Positions 56,024-64,000 of a stretch of 64,000 bases of DNA are shown here, piece by piece (the first letter of the stretch is position 1; each line of letters starts with the position of its first letter). Source of the DNA: Calothrix anomala FACHB-343 (lineage in GTDB: Bacteria; Cyanobacteriota; Cyanobacteriia; Cyanobacteriales; Nostocaceae); NCBI RefSeq assembly GCF_014696435.1, contig NZ_JACJQG010000010.1, positions 108,576 through 172,575 on the forward strand, written 5' to 3'. The translations under genes were made by a program, and so were the position numbers. Below the pieces are notes generated by a model that saw only the letters and a program-made list of their open reading frames with translations, searched no databases and was not told the DNA's origin.

Positions 56024-56532
56024 CTCTGATTCGTACTGGCGAGAATGAATATACTGAACGTCACGGCGGAGACTACGAAGATTTTGAGCCGGGAATGGTA
56101 ATTAACCATTGGCCGGGTCGAACATTAACAGAAAGTGATAATACTTGGTTAACTTTGCTGTTGATGAATCAACATCCACTGCACTTTGACCAGACATATG
56201 CGGCTCAAACTACTTATGGTCGAGTGTTGGTTAACAGTTCCATTACCTTAGCCTTAGTTGGCGGCATGACTGTACAGGCGCTATCTGCTCGCGCAATTGC
56301 TAATCTAGGTTGGGACAAAGTGCGACTTTCAGCACCAGTATTTGTTGGTGATACACTATATGCCCGCAGTCGTATCTTGTCGAAGCGCTTATCTCGGTCT
56401 CGTCCTGGTCAGGGAATTATCACTGTCGAGACAACTGGATTAAAAGCAGATGGGGATGTTGTTATAGTTTTTGAGAGAGCTTTTCTAGTACATTGTCGCG
56501 ATAAATCTGTATCAGAGTGTAATAAAGAGTAA
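56020..56532 (+). CDS. MaoC-like enoyl-CoA hydratase/dehydratase
   Basis: 170-residue hot-dog fold. YEDFEPGMVINHWPGRTLTE, then MNQHPLHFDQTYAAQTTYG with the D-x4-H active-site region and RVLVNSSITLALVGGMTVQ. Mesaconyl-CoA hydratase-type enzymes share it, and CoA lyase plus MaoC pairs occur in methylmalyl-CoA and similar routes. Preceded by GAGGAG, ATGA-coupled to the lyase. Last gene of the cluster. Confidence 0.88.
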   Translation: MTLIRTGENEYTERHGGDYEDFEPGMVINHWPGRTLTESDNTWLTLLLMNQHPLHFDQTYAAQTTYGRVLVNSSITLALVGGMTVQALSARAIANLGWDKVRLSAPVFVGDTLYARSRILSKRLSRSRPGQGIITVETTGLKADGDVVIVFERAFLVHCRDKSVSECNKE

Positions 56533-56589
56533 GGATTAACAGTCTACTCACTTCAGATCCTACTCATATCCTTGAATGACTTCATTACT

Positions 56590-56631
56590 GGCGTTGCTGA
56601 ATCACAATTCATATTGTGATTCAGCAACGCC
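56590..56631. repeat. Perfect 19-bp palindrome with GGCGTTGC ends (MITE-like or terminator)
   Basis: GGCGTTGCTGAATCACAAT (56590-56608) and its exact complement (56613-56631) flank TCAT. CTTTT follows, so it can act as a terminator of the AONS-lyase-MaoC operon. The outer GGCGTTGC matches repeats at 45099 and 48749, suggesting fused IS termini. Confidence 0.7.
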
Positions 56632-56766
56632 CTTTTGGAAGTAAGGGATTGATGTGATAGTTCCTGGTATGATAAAATTCTCTTTAAATTAATCTCGTTG
56701 GTCTTAAAAGGGTTTGCACTCAACAGTTAGATCCTTGACTTACCTATTTCAGTCAGCGCAAATAAT

Positions 56767-57357
56767 TCAGGCTGCTTGTTTGTCCCAAGCTTTTGATGAT
56801 TTGGAGATAGCAGCCAAAGCATAGCCCAAGGTGTGCTTGTGAATTTTGGGCATTTTGTGAAACGACATATCTTGACCCCAATCTTGGACTGACTTGGTGC
56901 CAATATGTAATACTTGCGTGAGAGTTTTGACACAAGTTGCGCGAAAATTGGCGTGGGAAACAGTTTGCAGTATTTGCTGTTCAGTTAACCCTTTAAGGAG
57001 TATTTTTTCTAGAAAGGTTTGAGCATTTACTTCCGGTGCGTTGTATTCTCCTGTCAAGATGCTCTTTAGCTGGTTTGGTATGATTTCGGCCGCGTGAATG
57101 TAAGCAAGTGAAATTTTGCAGTAGTTGGGTATTCCGTCAAAGTTGAGATCGCTTCCCCACTTACGGACTGTCGGTCTTTGCACACCTAAGACTGCACATA
57201 GTACAGTGATACATTTTTTGCGGTATTGCGAATCTGTTTCTTCTTCAAGAAGTTCTGGGGGGCTGAGTTCGGCTATACCGAAGCAGTAGCGTAGAAATTG
57301 TCTGGGTTCTAATCCTTGCTTTGGTAGTATTTCTACCACTTTGTAGTTCTTTTGCAT
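56767..57357 (-). CDS. Hypothetical protein with an internal HTH-like duplication
   Basis: 196 residues. Two copies of a unit of about 45 residues are visible: CITVLCAVLGVQRPTVRKWG...FDGIPNYCKISLAYIHAA (about 50-92) and CVKTLTQVLHIGTKSVQDWG...FHKMPKIHKHTLGYALAA (about 142-184). Each unit ends with the helix shape of a DNA-binding HTH. No known family. It is divergent from the 57663 gene, with the 57452-57522 repeats between them as likely operators. Confidence 0.6.
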   Translation of the reverse strand: MQKNYKVVEILPKQGLEPRQFLRYCFGIAELSPPELLEEETDSQYRKKCITVLCAVLGVQRPTVRKWGSDLNFDGIPNYCKISLAYIHAAEIIPNQLKSILTGEYNAPEVNAQTFLEKILLKGLTEQQILQTVSHANFRATCVKTLTQVLHIGTKSVQDWGQDMSFHKMPKIHKHTLGYALAAISKSSKAWDKQAA

Positions 57358-57451
57358 CTTTATTAGCTCTTACAGGATTTTTACCGAGTTAGCTTGATTT
57401 ATCTCAAGCCCTTGTTTTGTGCTTTTTAGGTAAAGTTTACCGATTCGCAAA

Positions 57452-57522
57452 GTTAGTGATGTATTAACTTAATATTATTTAATATTTAGTGATGCACTAA
57501 TTTAACCTAGTGCATCACTAAA
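57452..57522. promoter_or_regulatory. Three TTAGTGATG boxes, two forming a 15-bp inverted repeat
   Basis: TTTAGTGATGCACTA (57485-57499) and TAGTGCATCACTAAA (57508-57522) are exact complements around ATTTAACC. A third, near-copy GTTAGTGATGTATTAAC lies at 57452-57468, 33 bp upstream of the second. They occupy the divergent promoter gap 57358-57662. Confidence 0.75.
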
Positions 57523-57662
57523 TTCAAAGGGTTTATTGAGGGCAAGTCATTTAGTTGTTGTAGTGATATGGGTTTTGATATAAAAGTTAATATTTGTAAC
57601 TAAACACCCTGTTGTTTCTATAAACTGAAGAGAAACCTAAATAAACCAAGTTCAAAAAACGT

Positions 57663-58604
57663 GTGTCAAATCAGCGCGAACGCTTTTCTGGAGGGGATAC
57701 TGACCGGGTATCCTTTACCCTTGCACCCGGTGTGCGGCAAAAGGTAGATGATGTACTGCCGATATTGGGTGGCACTTTAGCAAAAACTCTAAGGCGTTTA
57801 GTTGATTTGGGTTTGGATTTAGTTGACCTAGCTCAAAAAAGTGGTAAACCAGTTCCTCAACCGGGTAATTTGGAGCAGATGTTTTCGGGCTATACCTCTT
57901 TGGGTATAGAACTAATATTTGCGTGCGAATCCTTGGGTTTACCAGTACCTGAAGTGGGTCAGGTGGGAGTTTGGTTTGTAGATCATCTCTCCCTTGGTTT
58001 GGGTGATATTGAGGGGATTAAGAAAGATAATGATTTTCGGGCATCACGTATATTTCGTTTAAGTCGAGAAATTCAGAAGTTTTTTCAGCAGCAGCTTAAT
58101 GTACTATCAGAAGATGAGTATGCTGCATTTTTGAGAAATCTGCATCGGGAAGCTATTATTGGGCAAGAGTTTGTAGCTGCTTGTCAGACGCTGGGTTTGC
58201 AGTTACCAGAGACAGGAAAACTACAGGAATGGTTACAAGATTTGGTGGAGCGATCGCGCAGCCTGTCTACAGTATCGCAATTATCAAATGAGTTATTAGA
58301 AGAATGTGAGCGATTGGGGATAGATCCGCCAAAACCTGGTGAGGTTGGAGCGTGGCTACAAAATACCCGCCCTGCGGTATTTGAGGAGCCACTGCACGAA
58401 CATAGGTTACCTTTTACAGATGATGGTTTGCCTTTAGGGGGGTCACAACCGTTTTTGGAGCATTTACTGACACTAAATGCACCGCCAACTGAAGATGAGG
58501 AGTATGACATTGCTCATAGGTTTGGTGTAGACCCAGCGCATCTGAAGGAACTCATATCCCGTATGAGATTTGACAGGAACGGACAGACAAATAATTGTCA
58601 TTAA
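57663..58604 (+). CDS. Hypothetical protein with three repeated motifs
   Basis: 313 residues, GTG start (MSNQRERFSGG). A short basic N-terminus with RHH-like LAPGVRQKVDDVLPILGGT is followed by three related units, ACESLGLPVPEVGQVGVW, ACQTLGLQLPETGKLQEWL and ECERLGIDPPKPGEVGAWL, about 85 and 75 residues apart. The C-terminus is acidic. No family recognised. A plasmid-maintenance role is suggested by neighbours only. Confidence 0.55.
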   Translation: MSNQRERFSGGDTDRVSFTLAPGVRQKVDDVLPILGGTLAKTLRRLVDLGLDLVDLAQKSGKPVPQPGNLEQMFSGYTSLGIELIFACESLGLPVPEVGQVGVWFVDHLSLGLGDIEGIKKDNDFRASRIFRLSREIQKFFQQQLNVLSEDEYAAFLRNLHREAIIGQEFVAACQTLGLQLPETGKLQEWLQDLVERSRSLSTVSQLSNELLEECERLGIDPPKPGEVGAWLQNTRPAVFEEPLHEHRLPFTDDGLPLGGSQPFLEHLLTLNAPPTEDEEYDIAHRFGVDPAHLKELISRMRFDRNGQTNNCH

Positions 58605-58624
58605 TAAGCTTCGGGGATAAATGC

Positions 58625-59425
58625 ATGGATGCCATTGAAGATTCCTCAACATTGTGGACTTTATTATCTAGACCTGGATGGGAGATTAAGCCGAACCCAG
58701 TAAAGCATTTACTCAAAATTAAAGCTCCTGACTATCAGGAAGCATTAATACTTTATACTAACTATCGAAAATTTCTAGCGACGTGGGCAGCGTCTCTCAA
58801 CTGTACCTGTGCTTTGATTGGAATTCAGGGGATGCGCGGATCTGCATTTAAAATTCTTGCAGCAACGCCAGCATCGCAGCAGAAGTTATACGAAGACTTA
58901 ATTTTTGCGAGCTTACAAAAGTCAGTTCGTTTCAAATGTGATGGACTTGCCAGAAGCGATCACTACTTTGAGGATAATATCTACGAATCTCCAGGCTTTT
59001 ACATTGCCGAAACTTTTTTGTACCCTGAACTCAGACCAATTGTTGATGAAGTATTTTCAAACCCAGACAAGAAACTTGCTCTAACACGAATGTCTGACAA
59101 TTTTCAATTGATCGTGTCTGCATCAGCAGCACGGGCAATGAGTTCTGACTCACAAGATGTGGTGCGTCGTCGAACCACAGATTTTTGGCACGCTAGAGAC
59201 TACCAGATTTTCATACAGAAGTTTAAGCAAGATGGTAGCACAGGTTTTGAAATCACTTACCAGGCAACGACAAATCTGCCCAAGACTAATCCTTTAGCAG
59301 CGTGGGCACAGTTTACTACGAGCTATAGGTTTTTTGAGATTGATATAGGCGGGTACAGGGAAGTGTACCGTTTGGGCGAAGGTAAGGATATTACACCCAT
59401 CAGTCGTCCCAAGGTTGTTTCATAA
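58625..59425 (+). CDS. Hypothetical protein, unknown function
   Basis: 266 residues from the ATG at 58625, with GGGG seven bases upstream. Mixed alpha/beta, no membrane helix. The C-terminal third (YQIFIQKFKQDGSTGFEITY, YRFFEIDIGGYREVYRLGEG) has an alternating beta pattern of a sensor-like fold; a PAS-type fold is possible but unproven. It follows the 57663 gene by about 20 bp and precedes the next by 14 bp, so all three may be one operon. Confidence 0.5.
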   Translation: MDAIEDSSTLWTLLSRPGWEIKPNPVKHLLKIKAPDYQEALILYTNYRKFLATWAASLNCTCALIGIQGMRGSAFKILAATPASQQKLYEDLIFASLQKSVRFKCDGLARSDHYFEDNIYESPGFYIAETFLYPELRPIVDEVFSNPDKKLALTRMSDNFQLIVSASAARAMSSDSQDVVRRRTTDFWHARDYQIFIQKFKQDGSTGFEITYQATTNLPKTNPLAAWAQFTTSYRFFEIDIGGYREVYRLGEGKDITPISRPKVVS

Positions 59426-59439
59426 TATAGTGAGGTTTT

Positions 59440-60291
59440 ATGGCAGTAAGATTCCTAGAAAATAAGGGCAGTGGCAACATCCTAGAGATTAGTAAAGCTA
59501 GGCTTTTAGAACTTACTCCTAATGTTTATCCCCTCACCTGGGAAGCCATTCTTTCAGGTCAAGGTGATAGTGTAGCTATCTTGGGTGCAGGTTTTGCCGA
59601 GCGAGAAGTTTTTTTTGGTTTTGAAGGAGTTGACCTAACGCGCTACCAACTTCCGACAATTGACTGTTACGACATTGCTACTAATCCACCAGAAAAGTTT
59701 TTAGCTTTACGCAGCCAATACCCAAATTTACAGTTAAATTATTTTTGCGATCGCAATCTAGCAGAACTAGAACTGACAAAACTTTACGCTCCTAATGGCC
59801 TACGGCTAGTCTCAGTTCATGGAGTCTTAGATTACTTACAACCACATACAGTTACAAGAACATTACTTGATATTGTGAAAGTACAGCCAGAGGCAATATC
59901 GATACGCCTATTTTTAATAGGTAACCCGTGGTCGCGGAATTTTGCAAGTATAGAGCAACTGGCAATGGAATTAAATTCAATTGAAATGGCTATAAGTGGC
60001 TTAGTTAAGTCGATTGATTTTGATATATTGTGTCGTACAGGTATTGTGCAATTAAATATTTTAGACAAGGATAAAATTGAACATAATTTATTACCAAGTT
60101 ACGGTGCATCTCATATAATGCCTGATAAATTAGTTGGTTATTTAATTAGTCAAGGTTATCAGCTTGTTGCGGCTGACGTGTACTCACTTTCAAATCAGGA
60201 TTTACAAGGTGACGGCTCAAAAAATCATAGTAGTAATAAAAATGTATTTTTAGATAATCCACATGGAATGTTGTTATTCTTTAAAAGATAA
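59440..60291 (+). CDS. Hypothetical Rossmann-like protein
   Basis: 283 residues. SVAILGAGFAEREVFFGF near 46-64 and LVSVHGVLDYLQPHTVTRTL near 120-140 look like a Rossmann-type nucleotide loop and following strand, as in methyltransferase-like proteins, but no diagnostic motif allows naming. Third gene of the 57663 operon. The codon use is AT-richer in the last third. Confidence 0.45.
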   Translation: MAVRFLENKGSGNILEISKARLLELTPNVYPLTWEAILSGQGDSVAILGAGFAEREVFFGFEGVDLTRYQLPTIDCYDIATNPPEKFLALRSQYPNLQLNYFCDRNLAELELTKLYAPNGLRLVSVHGVLDYLQPHTVTRTLLDIVKVQPEAISIRLFLIGNPWSRNFASIEQLAMELNSIEMAISGLVKSIDFDILCRTGIVQLNILDKDKIEHNLLPSYGASHIMPDKLVGYLISQGYQLVAADVYSLSNQDLQGDGSKNHSSNKNVFLDNPHGMLLFFKR

Positions 60292-60690
60292 AATGCTTAT
60301 TTGAATCGAGCTAATTAATGAAGATAAACTTGTTGACAATAATAGTTAATAAAATAATGTTATTGCAAAAACTCTATATTGCTCAAAATAAAAGAATGTA
60401 ACTACATTAACATTGCAGATAATGTAGTGACGAACTGAATCAAAAAATCAAAACTCCTACAAATATAGTATTGCTTTATTCCAAGAAGAGGCATAAAGCA
60501 AGACTTTTGCTTACCAACTTAATCTTTGCAGTGGGTGTTATATTTACTAAGTTTGTGGGAACACTAAGAATACGGGTTTTAATACCGTTATAAAAATATA
60601 AGCACAATTATTATACACAAACGATACGGCAAGTGCAAAAAATGACCCGTGTAATCAGAAGAAAATTAACTAAAAGGCAAGATATAGAAT
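60292..60690. other. AT-rich gap before the helicase operon
   Basis: 399 bp with no credible gene. A frame from ATG 60642 encodes only 21 residues and is not considered real. No strong repeat seen. Composition changes to AT-rich here and stays so to about 63740. Confidence 0.4.
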
Positions 60691-61665
60691 ATGTATTATC
60701 CCAATGATATTGAAAAAATTTGTTATGAGCAAAATCATATTGAAAAGGTATGGGATGAAATGAAACAAGTTATCCCGACTTACTTTCAACAATATATTGA
60801 TACAGAAAGTGGATACTCAATCCCAGAAAGCGAAATTGAAAAGCTCGCTGTTAAATTTGGTTCTACCTGCAAACCAAAAAGTGAGCCAAAAGATACAAAA
60901 AAAATTCTGGAAAGGCTTTTGAAAGAATCAATCAAGGATTATGAAAAAGACCGCCAACGTTATCAAGATATTCTTGATTTAGAATCATTGGCAGAATACA
61001 AAATCGATGTAAGTGCCTTCAAGAATACAATTTTAAGAAATCAAATTCCGATTATTAATAAAACACTGAAAAATATACATGCAAAGGAACTTGACAAGTT
61101 CCGTGCTGCATTTAATACTACACAACCGGGAGACTTGTTTAAAGTAATTTATAACATTGTTCAATTAGCAAATGAATGGCATAATGAGTGGTATAAAGAA
61201 AAAGAATTTGAAGAAATTGATACCTGCGATGGCTTGGAATATTATGAGTTAGATAAAGAAGCCTACATAGCATATGGAGTAATTGGCGGGGGAATTAAAA
61301 GTCATTTCATTTACAAGCTTTTTCCTGAAATGTATCCAAATAGAAGCAGAGAAGCTGTTTGGGCATTATATTATTTAAGCAGTAAGAAAAAGTTTGGTTG
61401 TAAAGAAGACTCTCAGTTTCTTATGATCAATGCGAGAGAAGGAACAACTCAGCAAAATTATTTTTATCCATATGCCTTGTTTTCATTTTACGCTATTAGA
61501 ATTTATCGGCAACTAAAAGAGCTTTATGCAAAGCATGGAGTAAGCTTACCTATTGAATATAGATTTGTTCTAGTGGATAGCTTTCTCTCATTTGTCGCAA
61601 GAACTCATCAGTCTGAAATTGACGATTTAAAGAAGAAAGCAGAAAGCTATCATTATGAATACTAA
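60691..61665 (+). CDS. Unknown partner protein of a RecQ-like helicase
   Basis: 324 residues, Lys/Glu/Tyr-rich, AT-rich codons. Helical N-terminal half (IKDYEKDRQRYQDILDLESL) and a C-terminal half with YIAYGVIGGGIKSHFIYKL and AREGTTQQNYFYPYALFSFY. No family recognised. Its end overlaps the helicase start by 11 bp, implying a tightly paired two-gene unit. Confidence 0.6.
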   Translation: MYYPNDIEKICYEQNHIEKVWDEMKQVIPTYFQQYIDTESGYSIPESEIEKLAVKFGSTCKPKSEPKDTKKILERLLKESIKDYEKDRQRYQDILDLESLAEYKIDVSAFKNTILRNQIPIINKTLKNIHAKELDKFRAAFNTTQPGDLFKVIYNIVQLANEWHNEWYKEKEFEEIDTCDGLEYYELDKEAYIAYGVIGGGIKSHFIYKLFPEMYPNRSREAVWALYYLSSKKKFGCKEDSQFLMINAREGTTQQNYFYPYALFSFYAIRIYRQLKELYAKHGVSLPIEYRFVLVDSFLSFVARTHQSEIDDLKKKAESYHYEY

Positions 61666-63643
61666 AGCAAAAGAAGTTTTTGAAAAAGAGTTTCCTGCTT
61701 TAGCAGGTGTGTTTTCTTTAAAACCATTTCAAGAGAAAGTAATTAACCATCTTATAGAGAATGGTTCAACATTAGCAGTAATGCCGACAGGTGGTGGAAA
61801 ATCCCTCATTTATTGGGTTACTGCAAAAGCACTAAAAGGAACTTGTTTAGTTATTTCACCATTGATAGCACTTATTGACGAACAGGCAGAAAAACTTGAA
61901 AAAGAAGGTTTTGAAGTCTTAGCTATTCACAGTGGTATGGGAGCTTCAGAACAAATGAAGCAATTAAAAAAATTTGCTCAAGGTGAATCTAAACCTGATT
62001 TCATTTTTGCTAGTCCAGAAAGGATGGCGACAGACGGATTTTTTGAATACTGTATTTCATTGCAGATAAATAAAATCAAATTAGTCGTTATTGATGAAGT
62101 CCATTGTATAAGCCAATGGGGATTTGATTTCCGACCATTTTACAAGCATATACCAACTTTTCTTAATTCAGTCTTTTCAGATAAATGGCCAACAATTTTA
62201 GGTTTGACAGCCACAATAAATCCAAAAGAGCTTATCGATATTACTACTGATTTTAAAATTAAAAAAAGTTCTATCATCAAAGATGATGTATTGTTAAGAT
62301 TTGATATTGATTTGAAAGTTGAGAAGCTATCAAACGAAGAAGAAAAGAAAGCTCGTCTTTGGCAAATAATAGATAACCACACCAACGAGAAAGTATTGGT
62401 TTATTTATATCGTAAATACCACAAAGGTGGTGTGGAAGATTTGTGTGAAACTGCAAATCAAAAGGGACTAAAGGCATTATCATTTCATGGAGATATGAGT
62501 AGCTCCGAACGGCAAAGTGTTCTAAACGAATTTAGAGATGGTTCAATTAATTTAGTTTTTGCAACAAATGCCTTTGGAATGGGTATTGATATTCCCAATA
62601 TTCGAGTTGTAATTCATTTTATGATACCCGAATCTATTGAGCAATATTATCAAGAAATTGGACGCTCAGGAAGAGACAAAAATGGTGCTATTTCCTATAT
62701 GCTTTATTCTAATAAAAATGTTCAGGTAAGAAAAACACACTTTATCGACAAATCATTTCCTCAAGGGGATCAAATCAAAGAATTGTTCAAAAAGGCAACT
62801 AACAATGAAGTTGGTAAAAAGACTTTGCAATATTTTGCAGAAGAAGAATTACAATCGGCTCTACCTTATTTTTTGAATTGCGGTGCAATTACGATAGAAG
62901 GCAAAGGCTTTACAGGCTTAAAAGTTTTCAAAACTAACTCAAACCCTATGTTGAAGTCAATAATTGAATCTTCAAGAACGGGAATGGTTGTTCCTGTATT
63001 GTTAAAACCCGAATTTTCAAAACTTACTTGTCGAGAATTTTTTAACATAACCTATAAAGCATTAGTTGATAATGAGGCAAAATTAGCTAAAAATCTTGAC
63101 AAATGCTTAATTATTGAAGCAACAGAAGAATATCTTACTGATGAGCAAATTGAAACAATTAGTAATGAAACTGCAAGTAAAAGAGAGTATAAACATAATC
63201 TATTAGATTATCTCGTTTATCTCCTTGATAACTTTGACAGTTCAATTTCAATGCACCAAGATATTGGAAGATATTTAGGTGTAAGTAAACATTCACTAAA
63301 TAAGATACATCAAACTGAAAATGGGATTTGGGTTCGTTCAAAATCAGAAGTGATAATTGCAAATATTCTTTATCGTTCAAATATTGATTTTCAATATGAA
63401 GAAAAACTTTTTTATAATGAAACTCAATGGAAAGAACCTGACTTTACAATAAGACATAATAACAATGTTTGGTATTGGGAACACCTTGGGCTTTTGGGTA
63501 ACGAGCAATATAACGAAAATTGGCAGGAGAAAAAGCAAATTTACAAAAAACTTGGAGTACTTGACAAAGTATTAACGACAAAAGAAAGTACGGTTTTGAG
63601 CAATCAAGTGAATGAGTTAATTAAAAAAATTAAAATGTCATAA
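61655..63643 (+). CDS. RecQ-like helicase with C-terminal PD-(D/E)XK-like nuclease region
   Basis: 662 residues. SF2 motifs: LAVMPTGGGKSL at 40-51, VVIDEVHCISQWGFDFRP near 147-164, LGLTATINP, FHGDMSSSERQSVL, FATNAFGMGIDIP and YQEIGRSGRDKNG. After about residue 400 the RecQ zinc/HRDC domains are absent. The C-terminus (about 560-640) reads SKSEVIIANILY, KEPDFTIRHNN, WYWEHLGLLG and WQEKKQIYKKLGV: an E...PD...E...K arrangement. Fused helicase-nuclease with an unknown partner in a transferred, AT-rich block is typical of defence systems; no named system matches. Confidence 0.8.
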   Translation: MNTKAKEVFEKEFPALAGVFSLKPFQEKVINHLIENGSTLAVMPTGGGKSLIYWVTAKALKGTCLVISPLIALIDEQAEKLEKEGFEVLAIHSGMGASEQMKQLKKFAQGESKPDFIFASPERMATDGFFEYCISLQINKIKLVVIDEVHCISQWGFDFRPFYKHIPTFLNSVFSDKWPTILGLTATINPKELIDITTDFKIKKSSIIKDDVLLRFDIDLKVEKLSNEEEKKARLWQIIDNHTNEKVLVYLYRKYHKGGVEDLCETANQKGLKALSFHGDMSSSERQSVLNEFRDGSINLVFATNAFGMGIDIPNIRVVIHFMIPESIEQYYQEIGRSGRDKNGAISYMLYSNKNVQVRKTHFIDKSFPQGDQIKELFKKATNNEVGKKTLQYFAEEELQSALPYFLNCGAITIEGKGFTGLKVFKTNSNPMLKSIIESSRTGMVVPVLLKPEFSKLTCREFFNITYKALVDNEAKLAKNLDKCLIIEATEEYLTDEQIETISNETASKREYKHNLLDYLVYLLDNFDSSISMHQDIGRYLGVSKHSLNKIHQTENGIWVRSKSEVIIANILYRSNIDFQYEEKLFYNETQWKEPDFTIRHNNNVWYWEHLGLLGNEQYNENWQEKKQIYKKLGVLDKVLTTKESTVLSNQVNELIKKIKMS

Positions 63644-63750
63644 TAACAAAACCTAGAATTATATTTGGTAAATTTCTATATTTAGAAATGGTGGATTATG
63701 TGGTAAAACTAAATTTGTTTTTTGTCAAATCATATTAGTGGAATAGCTCT

Positions 63751-64000
63751 TTAGGTGTTCTGCGTTGCTTGGCTTATCGCATCCAACAAAAACAAACCTA
63801 AATCTTTATGCAGTGCTTCATTATGCTGCGGACAACCAGTTGAATGTAGACACCTTGGACAACCAGCTTCACAATCACATTCAGCTGCTAGCGCATATGC
63901 TTTAGCAGCGAAATTGGTCAAGTCAGAAAAGATAGCTTCTGCTGCTCCATTACCACCTTCACAAGTGTCAAAAAAGTAGCCAATTGTTCTAGTTTCTTTT
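63751..64000 (-). CDS. C-terminus of a DEAD/DEAH helicase with DUF1998 (MrfA/YprA-like), N-terminus beyond the window
   Basis: An open minus-strand frame from the right edge to the TAA at 63753-63751. It reads IGYFFDTCEGGNGAAEAIFS, then AAECDCEAGCPRCLHSTGCP and HNEALHKDLGLFLLDAIS. The four-cysteine metal site and the DTxxGGxG loop are the DUF1998 hallmark of MrfA-type helicases, which act in DNA repair and in defence islands. At least 82 residues are visible. It converges with the RecQ-like gene, 107 bp apart. Confidence 0.85.
   Translation of the reverse strand, partial: KETRTIGYFFDTCEGGNGAAEAIFSDLTNFAAKAYALAAECDCEAGCPRCLHSTGCPQHNEALHKDLGLFLLDAISQATQNT

Noticed and set aside
39381-56532. 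A saxitoxin or cylindrospermopsin cluster
   Set aside because: Neither amidinotransferase nor cytidine deaminase, Rieske oxygenases, NRPS or PKS are present; only enzyme classes overlap.
63755-63979. 74-codon plus-strand frame at the right edge
   Set aside because: The opposite strand encodes a clear DUF1998 four-cysteine domain.

Overview
The window reads as accessory DNA of a filamentous, heterocyst-type cyanobacterium (Nostoc/Scytonema-like), probably a large plasmid or an integrative conjugative element. Signs of this are many GCGATCGC-type (HIP1) octamers, heptanucleotide tandem repeats, small dispersed palindromes inserted even inside reading frames, the sigma-like/DUF1822/CHAT gene trio, and a complete-looking conjugation operon. 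No rRNA gene, convincing tRNA gene or CRISPR array was seen.

Layout. 1-15040 (minus strand): a type IV secretion (conjugation) operon in near-canonical VirB order, reading right to left B2, B3, B4, B5, B6, B8, B10, B9-like, an unknown exported protein, the VirD4 coupling ATPase, and a large unknown protein cut by the window edge. 15305-18518: an inverted repeat, a DUF192 protein, a Ycf46-like AAA ATPase and a nuclease-like protein. 18702-23924: small regulatory pairs (TetR/amidase; AhpD-like/TetR with palindromic operators; LuxR/DJ-1-PfpI). 24005-29221 (minus strand): small plasmid/phage-type genes (Gp157-like, HNH, GNAT, membrane proteins, unknowns). 29340-29514: a candidate structured RNA upstream of a small HNH gene. 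30047-36392: a sigma-like protein, a DUF1822 protein and a TPR-CHAT protease in one operon. 36453-39005: a putative ribbon-helix-helix protein with three 11-bp operator repeats at its start codon, a tyrosine recombinase, and a second RHH-like/coiled-coil protein.

39381-56532 is the most striking part, an apparently uncharacterised biosynthetic cluster: APS kinase, DmpG-type aldolase, arginyl-tRNA synthetase paralogue, SDR, ornithine-cyclodeaminase-family protein, DmpF-type acylating aldehyde dehydrogenase, NodU/CmcH O-carbamoyltransferase, PhyH dioxygenase, sulfotransferase, GT4 glycosyltransferase, JmjC-like dioxygenase, alpha-oxoamine synthase (AONS), CitE/HpcH-type CoA lyase and MaoC hydratase. 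The enzyme classes suggest a small carbamoylated, probably sulfated and glycosylated metabolite built by AONS-type condensation of an amino acid with an acyl-CoA. The toolkit parallels that of saxitoxin but lacks an amidinotransferase, cytidine deaminase and Rieske oxygenases. The ArgRS copy could be self-resistance or an Arg-tRNA supplier. IS debris and copies of a GGCGTTGC-ended repeat punctuate the cluster.

56767-60291 holds a divergent pair of unknown proteins with internal repeats around a strong inverted-repeat operator, then two more unknown genes. 60691-63643 is an AT-rich, apparently transferred two-gene unit: an unknown protein and a RecQ-like helicase with a C-terminal PD-(D/E)XK-like nuclease region, a candidate defence system. 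At 63751 the C-terminus of a DUF1998/MrfA-type helicase enters from the right edge.
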